Shown piece after piece: positions 61,777 to 64,000 of a DNA stretch of 64,000 nucleotides. The position numbers and the translations under genes are program-made. The stretch is taken from the NCBI RefSeq assembly GCF_018860975.1, contig NZ_JAHKQI010000005.1:558001-622000 (forward strand), read 5' to 3'. Below the pieces are notes generated by a model, which did not search any database, was not told the origin of the DNA, and worked only from the letters and a program-made list of their open reading frames with translations. The DNA is from Lentibacter algarum (lineage in GTDB: Bacteria; Pseudomonadota; Alphaproteobacteria; Rhodobacterales; Rhodobacteraceae). Every line of letters starts with the position of its first letter. Positions within the stretch are counted from its first letter, which is position 1.

Positions 61777-61925
61777 CTTTCAACTCCTCGGCAAAGGCCA
61801 CTTTGCGCGTCGCCGCCTGCGGCTTGGCATTTTTCGGAGGCACCTGCGCGTTCATAAAACACGCCAGCCAGAAATGTGCTGCCGATGAGTATGAGTGTTC
61901 GTATGGGGCGAAAGAGCATAGCCAT
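61773..61925 (-). CDS. 50-residue single-pass membrane protein between rpsP and rimM
   Basis: An open frame from ATG 61925 (or ATG 61919) to TGA overlapping the rimM start by four bases. The product has a helix at about residues 9-24 ([17 protein letters not shown]), then [19 protein letters not shown] and a second Cys (GLCRG), so two cysteines follow the helix. The overlap with rimM, the position directly after the rpsP terminator and the membrane-Cys layout support a real gene. Function unknown. Confidence 0.7.
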   Translation of the reverse strand: MAMLFRPIRTLILIGSTFLAGVFYERAGASEKCQAAGGDAQSGLCRGVER

Positions 61926-61936
61926 AATCCGGATAG

Positions 61937-61968
61937 AAAAGGGGCCGGAGGTTTACCCGTCCGGCCCG
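61937..61968 (-). terminator. Rho-independent terminator/attenuator after rpsP
   Basis: On the minus strand GGGCCGGA pairs perfectly with TCCGGCCC across a 10-base loop and is followed by CTTTTC. It starts about eight bases after the rpsP stop. Since rimM lies downstream on the same strand, it may give partial termination and lower rimM expression relative to rpsP. Confidence 0.75.
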
Positions 61969-61975
61969 CGTTTCT

Positions 61976-62398
61976 TTAGCTTTCGGCTGTTTCTTCAGCT
62001 GCGGCTTCTTCAACCGGAGCTTCTTCTGCTGGAGCAGGCGCTGCTGCAGCTTCGGCTGCTGCTGCGGCTTTGGCAGCTTTCTCTTCAACGCGCTCCTGGG
62101 CTTTCTTGCCTGGCAGACCTTTTTTCAGGTTGGCGCGTTCTTTCTTCTCAAGAACACCAGCCGCTTCGAGCATACGCGAGATACGGTCAGTTGGCTGTGC
62201 GCCTTCGCTGAGCCAATACTGGATGCGCTCCATGTTCATTTTCACGCGCTCTTCGCTGTCTTTTGGCAGGAGCGGGTTATATGTGCCGAGCTTTTCGATA
62301 AAGCGGCCGTCGCGTGGCATACGGCTGTCAGCCGCAACAATGCGATAGAAAGGGCGCTTTTTTGAGCCGCCACGGGCGAGACGAATTTTCATAGCCAT
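61976..62398 (-). CDS. rpsP: 30S ribosomal protein S16 with Ala/Glu-rich tail
   Basis: Ribosomal protein S16, 140 residues. The core ([20 protein letters not shown], then [12 protein letters not shown] and [13 protein letters not shown]-type segment) occupies the first 80-85 residues, the normal length of S16. The last 50 residues are an Ala/Glu/Lys-rich low-complexity tail, common in alphaproteobacterial S16. AAGGA lies nine bases before ATG 62398; a second ATG two codons in is less well spaced. Confidence 0.96.
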   Translation of the reverse strand: MAMKIRLARGGSKKRPFYRIVAADSRMPRDGRFIEKLGTYNPLLPKDSEERVKMNMERIQYWLSEGAQPTDRISRMLEAAGVLEKKERANLKKGLPGKKAQERVEEKAAKAAAAAEAAAAPAPAEEAPVEEAAAEETAES

Positions 62399-62410
62399 GA
62401 TAGTAATTCC

Positions 62411-62713
62411 TTAGGTGTTATCTTGATGAGATTGATGATGCTGAATGACTTCAGCGATGATGAAGTTGAGAAACTTCTTGGCGAATTCGGGGTCAAGTGA
62501 CGCCCGTTTTGCCAAATCTTCTAGCCGTGCGATCTGCGCCGTTTCGCGGGCAGGATCGGACGGGGGAAGGTCGTGTTCGGCTTTGAGTTTCCCCACTGCC
62601 TGAGTGTGCTTAAAGCGCTCACCGAGGGTGTAGACGAGGATGGCATCAAGCCGGTCGATGCTGTCACGGTGCTCCTTGAGCAGCTCAGCGGCGCGGATTG
62701 TTTCGGTGCTCAT
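62411..62713 (-). CDS. Chorismate mutase (AroQ class)
   Basis: Converts chorismate to prephenate for phenylalanine and tyrosine synthesis. It is 100 residues, the size of a monofunctional AroQ helical subunit. The motif HRDSIDRLDAILVYTLGERFKHTQAVGKLKAEH carries the active-site Arg and Lys positions, and ETAQIARLEDLAKRASLDPEF the central helix. Its start overlaps the GNAT gene stop by four bases. It lies 12 bases before rpsP. Confidence 0.9.
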   Translation of the reverse strand: MSTETIRAAELLKEHRDSIDRLDAILVYTLGERFKHTQAVGKLKAEHDLPPSDPARETAQIARLEDLAKRASLDPEFAKKFLNFIIAEVIQHHQSHQDNT

Positions 62714-63267
62714 GCGTAGGCCTCCATTCCGCCTTGCGCGGCGTCGTTTGGTGACAGGTGCCGCCAGACTTCGATCGGGCCATATTCGGGGTCGTCATAC
62801 ATCTGCTCAAAACTGGCCCCGAGGCGTTTGGCCACGGCTTTTGAGGCTTCGTTTGCTGGGTCGATCTGGCTGATGGCGGTGTCCCAGCCGAGAGCCTCAT
62901 AGGCATATGCGCGCGCTATGAAGGCGGCTTCGGTGGCGTAGCCTTTGCCTGTGGCGGTCGGCATCAATGTCCAGCCGATCTCGCGCTCAAGCCAGCCATG
63001 CGGGAACCAGAGGCCAACGCGGCCTTGGTAGGTTTTTGTTTCTTTGTCTTCGAGCGCCCAGAAGCCGAAACCGCGAATGGCCCAGTGGCCGATTATGGCT
63101 GCCATGAGGCGCCATGTTTCATGCGGTTTTTTCGGGCCGCCGACAAAGCGCGAGGCGTCAGAGCTGTAGAACGCGGCCTCTGCATCAAAGTCTGCTTCGC
63201 AGGGCGCGCGCAGCACCAGCCGCTCTGTCGTGAGCGTCGGAATTGTTATGGTGAGCGCGTCGGTCAT
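62710..63267 (-). CDS. GNAT-family N-acetyltransferase (RimJ/RimL-like)
   Basis: A 185-residue acetyltransferase. The N-terminal LTTERLVLRAPCEADF and central IGWTLMPTATGKGYATEAAFIARAYAYEALG (acetyl-CoA-binding loop) are RimJ/RimL-type. Possible substrates are protein N-termini or small amines; none can be inferred. It is three bases from ffh and overlaps the chorismate mutase gene by four bases, so ffh, GNAT, chorismate mutase and rpsP may be co-transcribed. Confidence 0.88.
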   Translation of the reverse strand: MTDALTITIPTLTTERLVLRAPCEADFDAEAAFYSSDASRFVGGPKKPHETWRLMAAIIGHWAIRGFGFWALEDKETKTYQGRVGLWFPHGWLEREIGWTLMPTATGKGYATEAAFIARAYAYEALGWDTAISQIDPANEASKAVAKRLGASFEQMYDDPEYGPIEVWRHLSPNDAAQGGMEAYA

Positions 63268-63270
63268 TGC

Positions 63271-64000
63271 TTATTTCTTTTTCCCGAAACCTGAGAGGCC
63301 AGAGGGCAGGCCCATGCCGCCTCCGAGGCCGGGGAGTTTGCCGGAGGCGCCGAGCTGCTTGGCGGCTTCTTCCATCGCTTTCGGATCCATGCCGGCGAGT
63401 TCTTTTGGCATGCCGCCTTTAGAGCCGAGCATACCCTTCATCGCTTGTTTGAGCATGCCGCCTTTGCCCTTGCCGAGCTTCTTCATCATGTCCGACATCT
63501 GGCGCTGCATTTTGAGCAGCTTGTTAAGCTCGCTCACTTCAAGGCCCGCACCCTTGGCGATACGCTTTTTACGCGAAGCCTGCAGGATCTGCGGGTTGGC
63601 GCGCTCGCGCTTCGTCATCGACTGGATCAGGGCGATCTGGCGTTTGATGATCTTGTCGTCAAAGCCTGCGTCTTGCACTTGCTTGGCCATTTTGCCCATG
63701 CCCGGCATCATGCCCATGACGCTTTCCATGCCGCCCATCTTCATCATTTGTTCAAGCTGCATCTTCAGGTCGTTCATGTTGAACTGACCCTTCTGGAAGC
63801 GCTTCATCATGCGTTCGGCTTGTTCGGCCTCGATGGTTTCTTGGGCTTTCTCAACAAGCGAGACAATATCGCCCATGCCAAGGATACGGCCAGCGATGCG
63901 TTCAGGCTCGAATGTCTCAAGCGCGTCCATCTTTTCACCGAGGCCAACAAAGCGGATCGGCTTGCCGGTGACGGCGCGCATTGACAGGGCAGCACCGCCG
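63271..64000 (-). CDS. ffh: Signal recognition particle protein Ffh, C-terminal part (5' end outside window)
   Basis: SRP54-type GTPase that recognises signal sequences together with 4.5S RNA. The visible 243 residues start inside the G domain (GGAALSMRAVTGKPIRFVGLGEKMDALETFEPERIAGRILGMGD). They continue through the methionine-rich M domain with QLEQMMKMGGMESVMGMMPGM and the RNA-binding SMTKRERANPQILQASRKKRIAKGAG helix-turn-helix. The Gly/Lys/Met-rich tail is usual. The frame stays open to the window edge, so the start and most of the NG domain lie beyond it. The 4.5S RNA gene is at 51515-51611. Confidence 0.96.
   Translation of the reverse strand, partial: GGAALSMRAVTGKPIRFVGLGEKMDALETFEPERIAGRILGMGDIVSLVEKAQETIEAEQAERMMKRFQKGQFNMNDLKMQLEQMMKMGGMESVMGMMPGMGKMAKQVQDAGFDDKIIKRQIALIQSMTKRERANPQILQASRKKRIAKGAGLEVSELNKLLKMQRQMSDMMKKLGKGKGGMLKQAMKGMLGSKGGMPKELAGMDPKAMEEAAKQLGASGKLPGLGGGMGLPSGLSGFGKKK

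Noticed and set aside
1-64000. CRISPR arrays, prophage, insertion sequences, tRNA or rRNA genes
   Set aside because: No spacer-repeat pattern, transposase, integrase, structural phage gene, tRNA cloverleaf or rRNA signature was seen on either strand; the 12-base arrays are too short and lack spacers to be CRISPR.

Overview
The window looks like chromosomal DNA of a marine-type alphaproteobacterium of the Rhodobacterales (Roseobacter group). The main evidence is the order hemN - fnrL - ccoNOQP - ccoGHIS, typical of Rhodobacter/Roseobacter relatives, with FnrL-type boxes in front of the transcription units. Supporting evidence is a yejABEF cluster, a Hint-domain protein, DUF6478-like and DUF1045 proteins, and the ffh - GNAT - chorismate mutase - rpsP - rimM block. 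DNA is GC-rich and genes are tightly packed with many ATGA start/stop overlaps. I see no insertion sequence, prophage, tRNA, rRNA or CRISPR array.

Layout. 1-6206: the end of a class I cytochrome c, then a YejABEF-type peptide ABC importer. 6366-16987: oxygen-responsive respiration, with HemN (minus strand) divergent from FnrL, then the cbb3 oxidase operon ccoNOQP and its assembly operon ccoGHIS; three FNR-like boxes tie these together. 16984-22835 (minus): Hint-domain protein, D,D-carboxypeptidase with SPOR domain, and a coupled acyl-CoA ligase / thioesterase / enone-reductase operon. 22940-26140 (minus): a 1066-residue catabolic reductive dehalogenase fused to its own flavin/ferredoxin reductase, the most unusual gene here. 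26247-28980: fructose-bisphosphatase, class II aldolase and ribulose-phosphate epimerase. 29037-39762: an M20 deacylase, a second peptide-type ABC importer, an aldehyde dehydrogenase, an unknown exported protein, an SDR and an MFS carrier, which look like one uptake-and-catabolism module.

39827-47781: asd, DUF4139 protein, cupin, beta-carbonic anhydrase, an Hpt-like protein, and a coupled M17 aminopeptidase / NlpC-P60 / agmatinase-family operon. 47791-51513: zinc uptake (znuA divergent from zur-znuC-znuB) with a Zur-like palindrome between them and a DUF1045 protein coupled to the end. 51515-53927 (minus): SRP RNA, a small exported protein and a CpdB-like nucleotidase. 54105-60433 (plus): NudC, SRPBCC protein, lipoprotein, two Rhodobacteraceae-type hypotheticals, ArsH and FadH. 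60476-64000 (minus): sulfotransferase-like protein, rimM, a 50-residue membrane protein, rpsP, chorismate mutase, GNAT and the C-terminal part of ffh.

Apart from genes, three intergenic regions hold short arrays with a 12-bp period. Two of them (6262-6319 and 30369-30414) are clearly copies of one element, and I cannot assign a function.
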